A DNA stretch of 64,000 nt from CAWEBF01 sp963807235 (lineage in GTDB: Bacteria; Acidobacteriota; Vicinamibacteria; Vicinamibacterales; UBA2999): assembly GCA_963807235.1 (NCBI GenBank), contig CAWEBF010000032.1, positions 5,188 through 69,187 of the forward strand. Direction: 5' to 3'. A model generated the notes under the pieces. The model did no database searches, was not told the origin of the DNA, and worked only from the letters and a program-made list of their open reading frames with translations. Position 1 is the first letter of the stretch. Every line of letters starts with the position of its first letter. Made by a program: the position numbers and the translations under genes. Below, in pieces: positions 45,615-54,220 of this stretch.

Positions 45615-46448
45615 TTACTTCGAGTGCCGGGCCGCTGGCTGGCTCATCCATGCCGACACGACGTCGGCAAACCGCTCCGGCTCCTCGAAGAACGGCTGGT
45701 GCCCGCTGCGCTCGAACAGGGCGAAGGACGCCGTGGGCAGCCGCGGCAGCACGTCGGCCCACATGGTGTGGGGCACCACGTAGTCGTGCTGCCCGTGAGC
45801 GACGAGCAGAGGAACGCGGAGCGGCGGCCCCTCCAGCACGTTCCACGACGAGGTCAGCGGTCCCATCAGGTGCGCGAAGAAGTCCGGCTTGAACTCGGCG
45901 ACCATCAAAAGCGGCATCACGTTGAACCTGGGATCGAAGAACCGCAGCGGCGTCTGGGCCGGAAGAGCCATGCGCGGGTCGGTGCCGGGCGGCAGCGCGG
46001 CCATGTTGTCGGCGAAGATCTGCTTCCGCTCCGCCGAGGCCGCGGCCGCCACATACGCCGTGCCCTCCTGCACCATGCGAGCCATGTCGCCGCTCGGGGG
46101 CGTGCCCGCCACGACCGCGTGCGAGACGGTGTCGGGGCAGCGCCGGGCGTACTCGACCGCCATCGAGCCCATGATGGAGTAGCCAAGCACCCACCATCGC
46201 TCGGCCCCGACGGCGGCGCGAACGGCCTCGAAATCACGGGCCAGGACGTCGAAAGTCAGATCAGCCGCGTTGCCCGTCGAACGGCCGGCCCCTCGCGGGT
46301 CCACGCAGACGATCGTGAAACGATCGGCCAGCCCCGCCGTCAGAAGCTCGAAGTGAGGCGTGCCGATTGAGCACGGCACGAGGCACATCGGCCCCCGGCC
46401 GCGCACGGTGTAGTGAAGGTCGGCTCCGTCTGCGCGCACGCTGCTCAC
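45615..46448 (-). CDS. Alpha/beta hydrolase
   Basis: An intact 277-residue protein. The fold signs are GADLHYTVRGRGPMCLVPC, FTIVCVDPRGAGRSTG, the nucleophile elbow WWVLGYSIMGSMAVEYARR (G-Y-S-x-M-G), VPLLVAHGQHDYVVP with the acid, and FERSGHQPFFEEPERFADVV with the catalytic histidine. No signal peptide, so cytoplasmic. It resembles proline iminopeptidase and haloalkane dehalogenase-like hydrolases, but the substrate cannot be told. It lies 18 bases after the unknown gene upstream and is probably co-transcribed with it. Confidence 0.85.
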   Translation of the reverse strand: MSSVRADGADLHYTVRGRGPMCLVPCSIGTPHFELLTAGLADRFTIVCVDPRGAGRSTGNAADLTFDVLARDFEAVRAAVGAERWWVLGYSIMGSMAVEYARRCPDTVSHAVVAGTPPSGDMARMVQEGTAYVAAAASAERKQIFADNMAALPPGTDPRMALPAQTPLRFFDPRFNVMPLLMVAEFKPDFFAHLMGPLTSSWNVLEGPPLRVPLLVAHGQHDYVVPHTMWADVLPRLPTASFALFERSGHQPFFEEPERFADVVSAWMSQPAARHSK

Positions 46449-46466
46449 TGCTGGTTCTCGCTCATT

Positions 46467-47232
46467 TCACACCTCCACCGCACGCGCAGGCCCCGAGCGG
46501 CGCCGTTCGTCGTGCAGTGCCAGCGCCAGCCCCGCGCGTTCGCTGAGCCCGTGTGGCGGATATCCCAGCGCCCGGGCGGCCGCATCGCCGAAGAGACAGG
46601 CGACGAGCGTCGCGCGATCGCTCGCATCGAGGTGCGGGGCAATCGCGACGCGAGTGTAGGCCAGATCCTCGCCGTCCAAGATCGGCTCCGTGCACCCGGC
46701 CCTGGCCATCGCCCACCCCTCCTGCGCCAACATGTCCCTCAAGGTTCGGCTGTAGCCATGCTCCGAGATCCAGGCTGCCCGATAAACCGACACCAGCGCC
46801 TCGAGGACGGCAACGTCCGCCACCGCCGGCTCGCTGGTCCACACCAGGCCCACGACCCAGCCGCGCTTCATCATGGCGCGCGACTCGAAACGGTGGGAGA
46901 ACTCGGTGGTGTAGCGGTTCGTCCAGCCGCCCCTGGCGTCGTCGGCGATGACCAGACACACCCTGAACGTCCCGGGGAACTGCGCCAGGTCCGGCTCGCG
47001 GGCCCCGACAGCGCGGCTGGCCCACTCGTCCGTGTCGGCCGCGATGTACTGGTCGAGCAGGGCCGGCACGTGCTCCCTGCCCATCGGGTTCATCGCCGAG
47101 AGCGGAAGGGCCATGTCTCCGCTCCCGGAGCCGGTCAGGGTGTCGATATACGCGTCGAAGCGCGCGCGATCGCGCGGCATCGCGTACAGGTCGCGTTGCA
47201 CCTGCAGCAGGGGCGATGTACTCGAGCGTCAT
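46467..47232 (-). CDS. Conserved-looking protein of unknown function, frameshift near 47215
   Basis: ATG 47230-47232 gives MTLEYIAP, and after one frame change near 47215 the protein continues MQRDLYAMPRDRARFDAYID, LTGSGSGDMALPLSAMNPMG, REHVPALLDQYIAADTDEWA, FRVCLVIADDARGGWTNRYT, TEFSHRFESRAMMKRGWVVG, VYRAAWISEHGYSRTLRDML and a C-terminal helix pair. About 255 residues, cytoplasmic, rich in alternating charged residues and aromatics. I do not recognise the family. It starts 10 bases after the DUF6282 gene and precedes the alpha/beta hydrolase, so it likely belongs to one operon with both. Confidence 0.6.
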
Positions 47233-47242
47233 CGGCGCGCGC

Positions 47243-48251
47243 CTACGGCAGCCCGAGAAGGCGAGCGGGGTTCTCCCTGGCCATCGTGGCCAACTCGCTT
47301 TCGGTAAACCCCTTCGCCCGCAGCGCGACCAGGAACTCGCCGAAGCCATCCGGCGGCAGCGGGTTGCCGGCCTGGCCCAGATCGGACGACAGGATGCAGT
47401 TGGCGGTGCCGACGGCGCGGATCGCCTCGGCGAAGCGCGTCACCCGGGCATCGGCGCCGGCCTCGCGCATCGTGCTGCCCACGAACTCGATCCGGGCACC
47501 CAGGGCCGCCGCCTGCTTCATCTGCGGCACGTCCATCGCGATGGGAGCGTTCATCGCATGGGTGACCACCATCCGGCGCACGCCTTGCCGCCTGGCTTCC
47601 TGCAGCAGGAGCAGCCCTTCGGCCGCCGAGGAGTGTCCCGTCGCCAGGACGAGGTTGTGCCTGGCAATGACGGCGATCACCTGCTTGACCTCGGGCAGGA
47701 GCTCGCCTGCCGCGCGACACGCTGACAAACGGGCGATCCTCCTTCGACGTGCGCACCTGGTTCTCGGCATCGAAAGTCGGCATCCACACCACGCGGCCGA
47801 AGCCCCCGGTGACCTTCACCATGTGCTCCACGGCGGCGGGATTGATCCCGCCGACCGTGCGATTCAGATCGATGCCCCCGAACACTTCGATGCCGGGTAC
47901 GAGCTTGCGCACCAGGAACGCGATGCCGGCCGTGGACTCGTAGTGGTTCTTGAGCACCAGCCCGCGCATGCCGCGCGTGCGCGCGAGGATCGCCACGTCT
48001 ATGGCGTCGATCGACCGCGGCCTGTCGTCGGGCAGGTTGTGGACGTGAATGTCGATGGCGCCCGTCAACGCGCGCGCCACGTCGGTGGAACACTGGCGGG
48101 AGCCGGCGCGCCTGAGGAACGCTCGCGGGAACAGGGCGCCTTGAGGAACAGGCGCTTGCGGAGCGGTGACCGCTCCGAAGCGAGGCCACGAACGCGACGA
48201 CCATCGCGACGTTCGCGGCGACCGACAGGGGTCCCACCAACAGCCGCGCAT
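47243..48251 (-). CDS. DUF6282 amidohydrolase-like exported protein, frameshifted
   Basis: ATG 48249-48251 begins a signal peptide that is readable after a frame change near 48240 (VGPLSVAANVAMVVAFVASL). The body matches DUF6282: TGAIDIHVHNLPDDRPRSID (HxH metal motif), ARTRGMRGLVLKNHYESTAG, IEVFGGIDLNRTVGGINPAA, VVWMPTFDAENQVR, VLATGHSSAAEGLLLLQEAR, MVVTHAMNAPIAMDVPQMKQ, NCILSSDLGQAGNPLPPDGF and ENPARLLGLP. The pattern of histidines and the final aspartate is that of a TIM-barrel metal hydrolase. Substrate unknown. Frame changes near 48175 and 47725. The downstream unknown gene starts 10 bases after its stop. Confidence 0.78.
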
Positions 48252-48307
48252 GAGCGCCTCCAGAATCTGGATCCTAGCACCGCCCACGGCTGTTACACTT
48301 CGCGGCC

Positions 48308-49205
48308 GTGCGACGCAATCGCATCCTGTGGGGCCTGCTGATCGCCGGACTGGCGGCCGGCGCCGGCCTCGACAAAGAACCGGCACGGCCGGCGCCGGTG
48401 GACCGCTTCGTCACCGTGAACGGGCTGCGCCTTCACGTCGTGGACTGGGGCAACTCCGGCCGGCAGCCGATGGTGCTCATCCATGGGCTGGACCGCGTGG
48501 CGCGGACGTTCGACTCCGTGGCGGCGCACTTCTCCTCGACGCACCACGTGATTGCCTACGACATGCGCGGCCACGGCGACTCCTCGTGGGACCCCCAGGG
48601 CCGCTATCTCGTGGAGGATCACGTCACCGACCTGGCGGGGCTCGTGGCCCAACTCGGGTTGCGCGACATCGTGGTGTGGGGCAACTCGACGGGCGGCCGC
48701 GTGGCCCAGGTGTTTGCGGGGATGCGTCCGGATCTGGTGGCGCGGCTCATCGCCGAAGACGTTGGCCCCGAGCGCCCGCGGCAGATCGCCGACGCCTATG
48801 CTCGCCGCGTGCAGCAGGAGGCGTCGGGCTGGGCGTCGGAAGCCGAGCTCGCCGCCGTCGTGCGCAAGGCGAACCCCGGTATGTCGCAGGCGGTTCTCGA
48901 TGCGTATGTGCGGCACGGCGCCCGCCGCCGGGAGGACGGCCGCGTGGTGTGGAAGCGCGACCCGAATCTGGTGAAGGGCTTCGTGGAAACCGATCTCTGG
49001 CGGTATCGTGCGCGAGGTGACGGCTCCCACGCTCTATCTCCTGGGAGGACGCAGCACGATCGTGGCCCCGGCGACGCAGGAGCAACTGCGCAAGACGCTG
49101 CCACGCGTCTCAATCGTCACGCTGGACGGCCTGGGCCACTATCCCAGCGACGAGAAGCCCGCCGAAGTCCTGTCAGTCGTCGAGGGGTTTCTCCGGACGC
49201 CGTGA
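48308..49205 (+). CDS. Exported alpha/beta hydrolase, frameshift near 49008
   Basis: GTG 48308 begins a signal-like N-terminus (ILWGLLIAGLAAGAGLDKEP). The hydrolase fold shows in VNGLRLHVVDWGNSGRQPMV, LIHGLDRVARTFDSVAAHFS, VIAYDMRGHGDSSW, IVVWGNSTGGRVAQVFAGMR (nucleophile serine in GNSTGG), and after the frame change TLYLLGGRSTIVAPATQEQL and VTLDGLGHYPSDEKPAEVLS with the catalytic histidine. Likely an esterase or lactonase in the periplasm. It diverges from the DUF6282 gene across a 56-base gap. Its 3' end overlaps the long tail of the converging DM9 frame. Confidence 0.8.
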
Positions 49206-49656
49206 CTCCGCCCATCGTCGCCGCATGGTCGTCCTGGACCGATTCCGAGCGTCCCCAGCGGTTGGGCCGCTTAGCCGACGCGCTAGGGGCGGTGTCGGAG
49301 GAACGCGGGGTGACCGTCTCGGTCAGGACCTCGTAGCTGCGGCGGACGACGGCGCGGCCGCCCGCGACGATCACGCAGCCCCCCGAGCCGGACGACACCT
49401 TGCCCAGATGGGTCCCGCCCTCGAAAAAAGCCCGGCAGATGTACTGGGGGCTTCCGTCTCGCTCGCGGCCGTGCGCCACGGCGCCGGCCGGCACGGCCCC
49501 GTGCACGGCTGGGATCCAACGTGGGTCGTGAATCAACAGTTCTGTGACTGGGGGCTCGGGGTCCACTGGCGGCGCGGGCGGCGACTGGGCGCTGGCCGTA
49601 GCGCGCAGGCACAGACACGCCATGAGAAGAACGGACGACCTCGCAATGGTGCTCAT
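49117..49656 (-). CDS. Secreted DM9 (DUF3421) domain protein
   Basis: A signal peptide (SSVLLMACLCLRATASAQS) and a proline linker (PPAPPVDPEPPV) lead to one DM9 repeat: WIPAVHGAVPAGAVAHGRER, DGSPQYICRAFFEGGTHLGK, VSSGSGGCVIVAGGRAVVRR and SYEVLTET. The W..A..G.VP.GAV.GG and YICRA...GKV pattern defines the DM9/DUF3421 family, best known as a lectin-like double repeat in insects and molluscs. Here only one repeat is seen. The frame continues for about 70 residues without family resemblance and overlaps the neighbouring hydrolase gene, so the real stop may be near 49300. Confidence 0.65.
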   Translation of the reverse strand: MSTIARSSVLLMACLCLRATASAQSPPAPPVDPEPPVTELLIHDPRWIPAVHGAVPAGAVAHGRERDGSPQYICRAFFEGGTHLGKVSSGSGGCVIVAGGRAVVRRSYEVLTETVTPRSSDTAPSASAKRPNRWGRSESVQDDHAATMGGVTASGETPRRLTGLRRASRRWDSGPGRPA

Positions 49657-49738
49657 CCGGCGTGCTCCTGACTCTCGTACCGAGGTTCGCGTACGGTGGG
49701 AGCAGGAGGCGTGCCAGTTTGGTCCTTCGGTTCTTCTG

Positions 49739-50599
49739 CTACCGACGCGTCTTGGCGAGCTGGGGTGCCTTACCGCGCGTGGTCTCGGGCTCCGGCGCCT
49801 CCAGGTGATGCGTCGTCAGGTGTGCCCGCAGCAGCTCGAAGGCCCCCTGGGGCGTGTCGGCGCGCTGCACGAGATCAGTATCGCCGGGGTTGATCGCGCC
49901 CCATTCCAGCATCGGATCGAACTTGAGGATCGGATCCCAGTAATCCGAGCCGTACAGGATGATCTGAATCTGCTTCTCGAGCTTCTCGGTCTGCGCCAGC
50001 GTCAGCAGCTCGAACATCTCGTCCAACGTGCCGAACCCGCCCGGAAAGACCACCAGCGCCTTGGCCATGTAGGCGAACCAGAACTTGCGCATGAAGAAGT
50101 AGTGGAACTCGAAGTGCAGGCCCTCGGTGATGTACGGGTTGGCGCCCTGCTCGAACGGCAGACGGATGTTCAGCCCGATGGTCTTGCCGCCGGCTTCCTG
50201 CGCGCCCCGGTTGGCGGCTTCCATGATGCCGGGACCGCCGCCCGAGGTGACGACGAAGCGGTGCTTCGGCGACTGCAGCGACATCGACCACTCGGTGATC
50301 AGCCGCGCCAGCGTGCGGGCGTCTTCGTAGTAACGGGACCACTCCACGGCCTTGCGCTTCTGCGCCAGCACGTCGCCGGTCCGACCTTGGGCCGACCGGT
50401 CTCGAGCTCCTGCAGCTCGGAGATCGCCTGCTCGCGGCTGTGCACACGCGCCGAGCCGAACAGCACGACGGTGTCCTGGATGCCTTGTGCCTTGAAGCGG
50501 CGCAGCGGCTCGAGATACTCGGCCATGATCCGAAGCGGGCCGGCCTTCGTCGCTCTCGAGGAATTCCGGATCCAGGTACGCCAGCGGCTGGGGGTGCAT
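49739..50599 (-). CDS. LOG-family protein (cytokinin riboside phosphoribohydrolase-like), frameshifted
   Basis: ATG 50597-50599 starts MHPQPLAYLDPEFLES. After frame changes near 50545 and 50385 the Rossmann-like core reads TVVLFGSARVHSREQAI, then WSMSLQSPKHRFVVTSGGGP GIMEAANRGAQEAGGKTIGL with the GGGPGxMEAxxRG motif, and FWFAYMAKALVVFPGGFGTL DEMFELLTLAQT with PGGxGTxxE. These are the two signature motifs of the LOG family, which cleaves ribose 5-phosphate from nucleotide 5'-monophosphates. The N-terminal extension of about 60 residues matches the longer bacterial subgroup. It diverges from the amidase operon across 41 bases. Confidence 0.82.
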   Translation of the reverse strand: MHPQPLAYLDPEFLESDEGRPASDHGRVSRAAAPLQGTRHPGHRRAVRLGACAQPRAGDLRAAGARDRSAQGRTGDVLAQKRKAVEWSRYYEDARTLARLITEWSMSLQSPKHRFVVTSGGGPGIMEAANRGAQEAGGKTIGLNIRLPFEQGANPYITEGLHFEFHYFFMRKFWFAYMAKALVVFPGGFGTLDEMFELLTLAQTEKLEKQIQIILYGSDYWDPILKFDPMLEWGAINPGDTDLVQRADTPQGAFELLRAHLTTHHLEAPEPETTRGKAPQLAKTRR

Positions 50600-50640
50600 A
50601 GCCTGATTATCGGCGGAAGGACGTATGGCATGATTCGGGG

Positions 50641-50839
50641 ATGCCTACCATCGAGGCATGGCTTCAGGGGGCCGTGGCCGACGCCACGCGATCGTCGCGC
50701 GAGGGCGTGCGGCCCGTGCTCGAGGCGCTGGCTCAGGCATGCACGGCGCTTCGGCGGGCGGACCCCGTGGAACGCCGACGCCGTCGGGCGACGGGGATCG
50801 ATCCGCCGAGACGCCGTCGCGGCCCCGCGTCGTGTCTGA
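50641..50839 (+). CDS. Small helical protein coupled to the amidase gene, frameshift near 50770
   Basis: ATG 50641 gives MPTIEAWLQGAVADATR, then VLEALAQACTALRRAD and, after a frame change near 50765, PWNADAVGRRGSIRRDAVAA PRRV with TGA 50837-50839. About 65 residues, two amphipathic helices. The stop overlaps GTG 50832 of the amidase by 8 bases, so the two are coupled. Small proteins placed just before amidase-signature enzymes can act as GatC-like or AtzG-like structural partners; that reading is by position and size only. Confidence 0.5.
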
Positions 50840-52184
50840 CCCTCGCCACCATCGAAGAGCTGACGGCTGCGCTGGCGGCGCGGACGCACGTCGTCGGAGG
50901 CCGTCACACGGACCTGCCTCGACCGCATCGATCTGCTCGGCCGCTCGACGAACGCGTTCATCACCGTGATGCGCGACCAGGCGCTCGCGGCCGCGCGCGC
51001 GGCCGACGAGGCGATTGCCCGGGGCCGGCCGCTCGGCCCGCTGCACGGCGTGCCCGTCTCGGTCAAGGACCTGATCGACGTGGGGGGCGTGCCGACAACG
51101 GCCGCGTCGGCTGTCCGGCGCGGACACGTGGCCGGCGCCGATGCAACGGTGGTCGCAACGCCTGCGTGCCGCCGGCGCCGTCATCGTCGGCAAGACGAAC
51201 CTCCACGAGTTCGCGCTCGGGCCCGACCAACGACGACTCGGCCTACGGGCCCGTGCTGCATCCACGAGACGCAACGCTGTCCTCGGGTGGGTCGTCCGGC
51301 GGGTCTGCGGTGTCGGTGGCCACGGGGATGGCGTGGGCATCGATAGGCACCGACACCGGTGGCTCCATCCGGATTCCGGCGGCCGCGTGCGGCATCGTCG
51401 GATTGAAGCCCTCGATCGGCGAGGTGCCGACCGGCGGCGTGGTGCCGCTGAGCCCCACCTTCGATCACGTGGGCCCGCTGTGCCGGAGCGTGGCCGACGC
51501 GCGGCTGCTGCTGGACGTCCTGAGCGGCGCGGCGCCGTCGGCCGGCTCGACGCCAGCCGTCCGCGGGCTTCGCATCGGTATTCCGCGCGCCTACTTCCTC
51601 GATCACCTGGACCCGGGCGTGGCCGCGTCGTTCGAGCGCGCGTGCGGGCGGCTGTCGCAGTCGGGCGTCAGGCTGGAAACGGTGACGATTCCGCATGCGG
51701 CCGACACGCCCCCGATCTACGTGACGCTGGCGCTCGCCGAGGCCGCCGAGTACCACGCGCAGCACGGTGGAGGCGAGGCCCGGCGACTACCTGCCGTCCA
51801 TCCGCGTGCGTCTGGAAGCCGCACGCTACATCCTGGCCGAGGACTACCTGCGCGCCCGGCGCGGCCGGCCGCGTGCTGATCGGCGAGGTGGACCGTGCCG
51901 TTGGAGGGCGTGGACGCGCTGCTGCTGCCCACGGTGCCCGTCCCGGCGCAGCCGGTCGGCGCCGCCACCGTCCGCATCGGCGACTGGGAAGACATCGGTC
52001 CGCAACACGCTGCTGCGCCTCACGCAGACGTTCAACGTGACCGGCCATCCGGCGATCACGCGTGCCGTGCGAACCCACGCCGGCCGGACTGCCGGTTGGA
52101 CTCCAGCTGGTCGGGGCGCGCGGCGCGACGCACCGTCTGCTGGACGTGGCCGCCGCGCTCGAACCCACGGCCGCGGCGTGCTGA
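50832..52184 (+). CDS. Amidase-signature enzyme (GatA-like), frameshifted
   Basis: GTG 50832 begins MSDP, then TIEELTAALAARTVSSEAV TR (frame repaired) and CLDRIDLLGRSTNAFITVMR. The catalytic part is GPLHGVPVSVKDLIDVGGVP (catalytic Lys in VKD), VIVGKTNLHEFALG, TLSSGGSSGGSAVSVATGMA (Ser-cis-Ser loop) and SIGTDTGGSIRIPAAACGIV GLKPS (nucleophile region). The C-terminus reads TFNVTGHPAI and LPVGLQLVGARGATHRLLDV AAALEP with TGA 52182-52184. Cytoplasmic amidase of about 445 residues. Frame changes near 50845, 50920, 51150, 51235, 51775, 51870, 52000 and 52070. It overlaps GTG 52178 of the next gene. Confidence 0.8.
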
Positions 52185-53246
52185 CGCGCCTTTTCCACGG
52201 CTGGGAGCACCGCCTGGCGTCGGTGTCGAAGGACCGCATCGAGCGGCCCTTCGAATGGGGTCTCGACTGGCTGCCCGATGAGCCGGCCGCCGCCGGCGAG
52301 TCGCCCGCACGAGCGGGTGCCGCGGTGGGTGCGCGGCGTGATGGCCGACACGCAGTCGTTCTTCACGCCCGCGGGCACGCCGAGCTTCGAGTTCGACGAC
52401 TCGCCGGGCCACAACGCAGACACCCGGCCAGGCCGGCACGCTGCGGTTCCAGAGCGCGTTGACCACGCCACACGAGACGAACAACACGGTGGTGGCCCGC
52501 TGGTTCCCGTCGAAGGCCGCGCGAGCGTCGAAGGCCCGGGGACGTCGCGGGCCCGCCGTGATCGTGATGCCGCAATGGAACGCCGACGCCGGCGGACACA
52601 TCGGGCTGTCGCAGCTGCTGGCCCGCTACGGGATCTCGGCGCTGCGGCTGAGCCTGCCGTACCACGACGCCAGGATGCCGCCGGAACTGACGCGCGCGGA
52701 CTACATCGTCAGCGCGAACGTCGTGCGGACGCTGCAGGTGTGCCGCCAGGCCGTGCTGGATGCCCGGCGCGCGATCGACTGGCTGGACAGCGAAGGCTTC
52801 GATCGCATCGGCATGCTGGGCACGAGCCTCGGGTCCTGCCTGTCGATGCTGACGACGGCCCACGAGCCGCGCGTGCGTGCGGCCGCGCTCAACCACGTCT
52901 CGCCGTGGTTTGCCGACGTCGTGTGGCGGGCCTGTCCACGCGCCACGTGCGAGCCGGCCTGGAGGGGCACATCACGCTGGACGAGCTGCGGCAGCTCTGG
53001 CTGCCCATCAGCCCGCACGCGTATCTGGAGCGATCGTGGCCGGCCCACTCGCTGCTGGTCTACGCGCGCTACGACTTGACGTTCCCCGTGGACCTGTCGC
53101 GAATCCTGGTCGAGGCGTATGGGCGACGCGGCATCGCACACGACGTGGCCGTGCTGCCGTGCGGCCACTACAGCAGCGGGATGGCCCCGTTCAAGTTTCT
53201 CGACGCCTATCTGCTGATTCGGTATTTGCGGAGGAAACTACTTTAA
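52178..53246 (+). CDS. Alpha/beta hydrolase of the ABHD18-like type, frameshifted
   Basis: GTG 52178-52180 opens LTRLFHGWEHRLASVSKDRI ERPFEWGLDWLP, overlapping the amidase stop by 7 bases. The core reads NNTVVARWFPSK, PAVIVMPQWNADAGGHIGLS QLLARYGISALRLSLPYHD, then IGMLGTSLGSCLSMLTTAHE (nucleophile in GTSLGS), VSPWFADVVWRG, HSLLVYARYDLTFPVDLSRI and VLPCGHYSSGMAPFKFLDAY (histidine). This layout, with RLSLPYHD and a late CGHYSSG, matches ABHD18-like hydrolases. Frame changes near 52290, 52430 and 52925. Substrate unknown; the coupling suggests it acts with the amidase. Confidence 0.75.
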
Positions 53247-53286
53247 GGCTCCGGGCTCCGGGCTCCGCCTGCCTGAGGCCTGGAAC
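53245..53286 (+). repeat. Intergenic heptad repeat, locus 10
   Basis: Six units: AAGGCTC, CGGGCTC, CGGGCTC, CGCCTGC, CTGAGGC, CTGGAAC. In consensus phase GGCTCCG is repeated three times. It starts at the stop codon of the ABHD18-like gene and runs toward the converging cupin gene. Confidence 0.8.
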
Positions 53287-53317
53287 CTTGCTCAAATCCA
53301 CACGTCGTTCCGCGCGG

Positions 53318-53653
53318 TCAAGGAACCAGTGTGATCACCGTGTTCACGACACCGCGAGGCTCCACGACGAGCACGTGGCATTCACGCGCGGCGCGGGTGA
53401 TGTGCTCGACGCCTTTGGGAACGACATACATCTCTCCTGCGGAGAGCTTGACTACTCCGTCACGAAAGCCGATTTCCATATCACCGTCGAGAACGATGAA
53501 CGCCTCGTCCGTATCGTGATGCGTGTGCCACACGAATTCGCCGAGCAGTTTCACCACCTTGAATTGGTAGTCGTTCAGCTCAGCGACAACACGAGGTGAC
53601 CAAGGCTCTGTAAACTGCGAGAGCTTTTCAGCGAGATTGATCGGCAGCATCAT
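53318..53653 (-). CDS. Cupin-domain protein
   Basis: A single cupin barrel of about 111 residues, intact. The first motif is EFVWHTHHDTDEAFIVLDGD (G-x5-HxH-x3,4-E type, with HTHHDTDE) and the second AGEMYVVPKGVEHITRAARE (PxGxxH). These carry the metal-binding histidines and glutamate. The body resembles mannose-6-phosphate isomerase-like small cupins; the ligand is unknown. I chose ATG 53651-53653 because a GGGGGAT stretch lies just upstream; a GTG at 53671 is possible. Cytoplasmic. The stop is 71 bases from the converging ABHD18-like gene; a secreted protein gene lies 27 bases upstream. Confidence 0.85.
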   Translation of the reverse strand: MMLPINLAEKLSQFTEPWSPRVVAELNDYQFKVVKLLGEFVWHTHHDTDEAFIVLDGDMEIGFRDGVVKLSAGEMYVVPKGVEHITRAARECHVLVVEPRGVVNTVITLVP

Positions 53654-53679
53654 CGCTATCCCCCGTGTCACTCGGATTG

Positions 53680-54168
53680 CTACCAGACCTTAGCCTTGAT
53701 TTCCTCAGCGAGGATCGCGCGGCGAACGTCGTCGATTGTCGCCAGGCCCCCCGGCGCGGCGCCGCCCCCCTCGAACCTCGTCGCGGCAGGGGTCCAGTGA
53801 AACAGCGCGACATGCCAGGTGTGGTCGATGCCGCCGCGCTCGTAATAGACGAGGCAGTGAAAATCGTTCGAGCACCCCGCCGCGACCAGTCGACGAATCG
53901 GCAGTTTCGAATCGACGACCACATTGGTCACTTGAAACTCGGCTCCAGGCTCGGCGATGTCGAGTGCCCCGCTGCCGAACAACTTCTGCAGCGCATCGCG
54001 GACGCCGAGAGGCAGTCCTCTGATCGACGTGACAATTTGGAACTGCTCGTCCCGCACGTGGGCCCGCAACGCCCCAGACAGCGCGCCGGTGGTCGTCGCC
54101 TGGCTCCCTGCAGCCACGGCCGACCAGAGGCTCACGACGATCGCGCAAACAGCGTGAATCCGACTCAT
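53680..54168 (-). CDS. Secreted protein of unknown function
   Basis: An intact protein of 162 residues with a signal peptide (AVCAIVVSLWSAVAAGSQ). The mature part reads LRAHVRDEQFQIVTSIRGLP, LGVRDALQKLFGSGALDIAE, FQVTNVVVDSKLPIRRLVAA, GCSNDFHCLVYYERGGIDHT and WHVALFHWTPAATRFEG. The two cysteines in GCSNDFHC could form a short disulfide. The proportion of beta-strand is high. I do not recognise the family. It lies between the cupin gene and the PQQ sugar dehydrogenase, with a heptad block separating it from the latter. Confidence 0.65.
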   Translation of the reverse strand: MSRIHAVCAIVVSLWSAVAAGSQATTTGALSGALRAHVRDEQFQIVTSIRGLPLGVRDALQKLFGSGALDIAEPGAEFQVTNVVVDSKLPIRRLVAAGCSNDFHCLVYYERGGIDHTWHVALFHWTPAATRFEGGGAAPGGLATIDDVRRAILAEEIKAKVW

Positions 54169-54181
54169 CGGGGTTTCCCCT

Positions 54182-54216
54182 GCGGGCCCGGAGCCCGGGG
54201 CCTGGAGCCTGGAGCC
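54182..54216 (-). repeat. Intergenic heptad repeat, locus 11
   Basis: Five units: GCGGGCC, CGGAGCC, CGGGGCC, TGGAGCC, TGGAGCC. On the minus strand, in consensus phase: GGCTCCA, GGCTCCA, GGCCCCG, GGCTCCG. The order is nearly the same as locus 7 at 40299-40333, some 14 kb away. It fits exactly in the gap between the sugar dehydrogenase stop and the next start. Confidence 0.88.
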
Positions 54217-54220
54217 CTCT

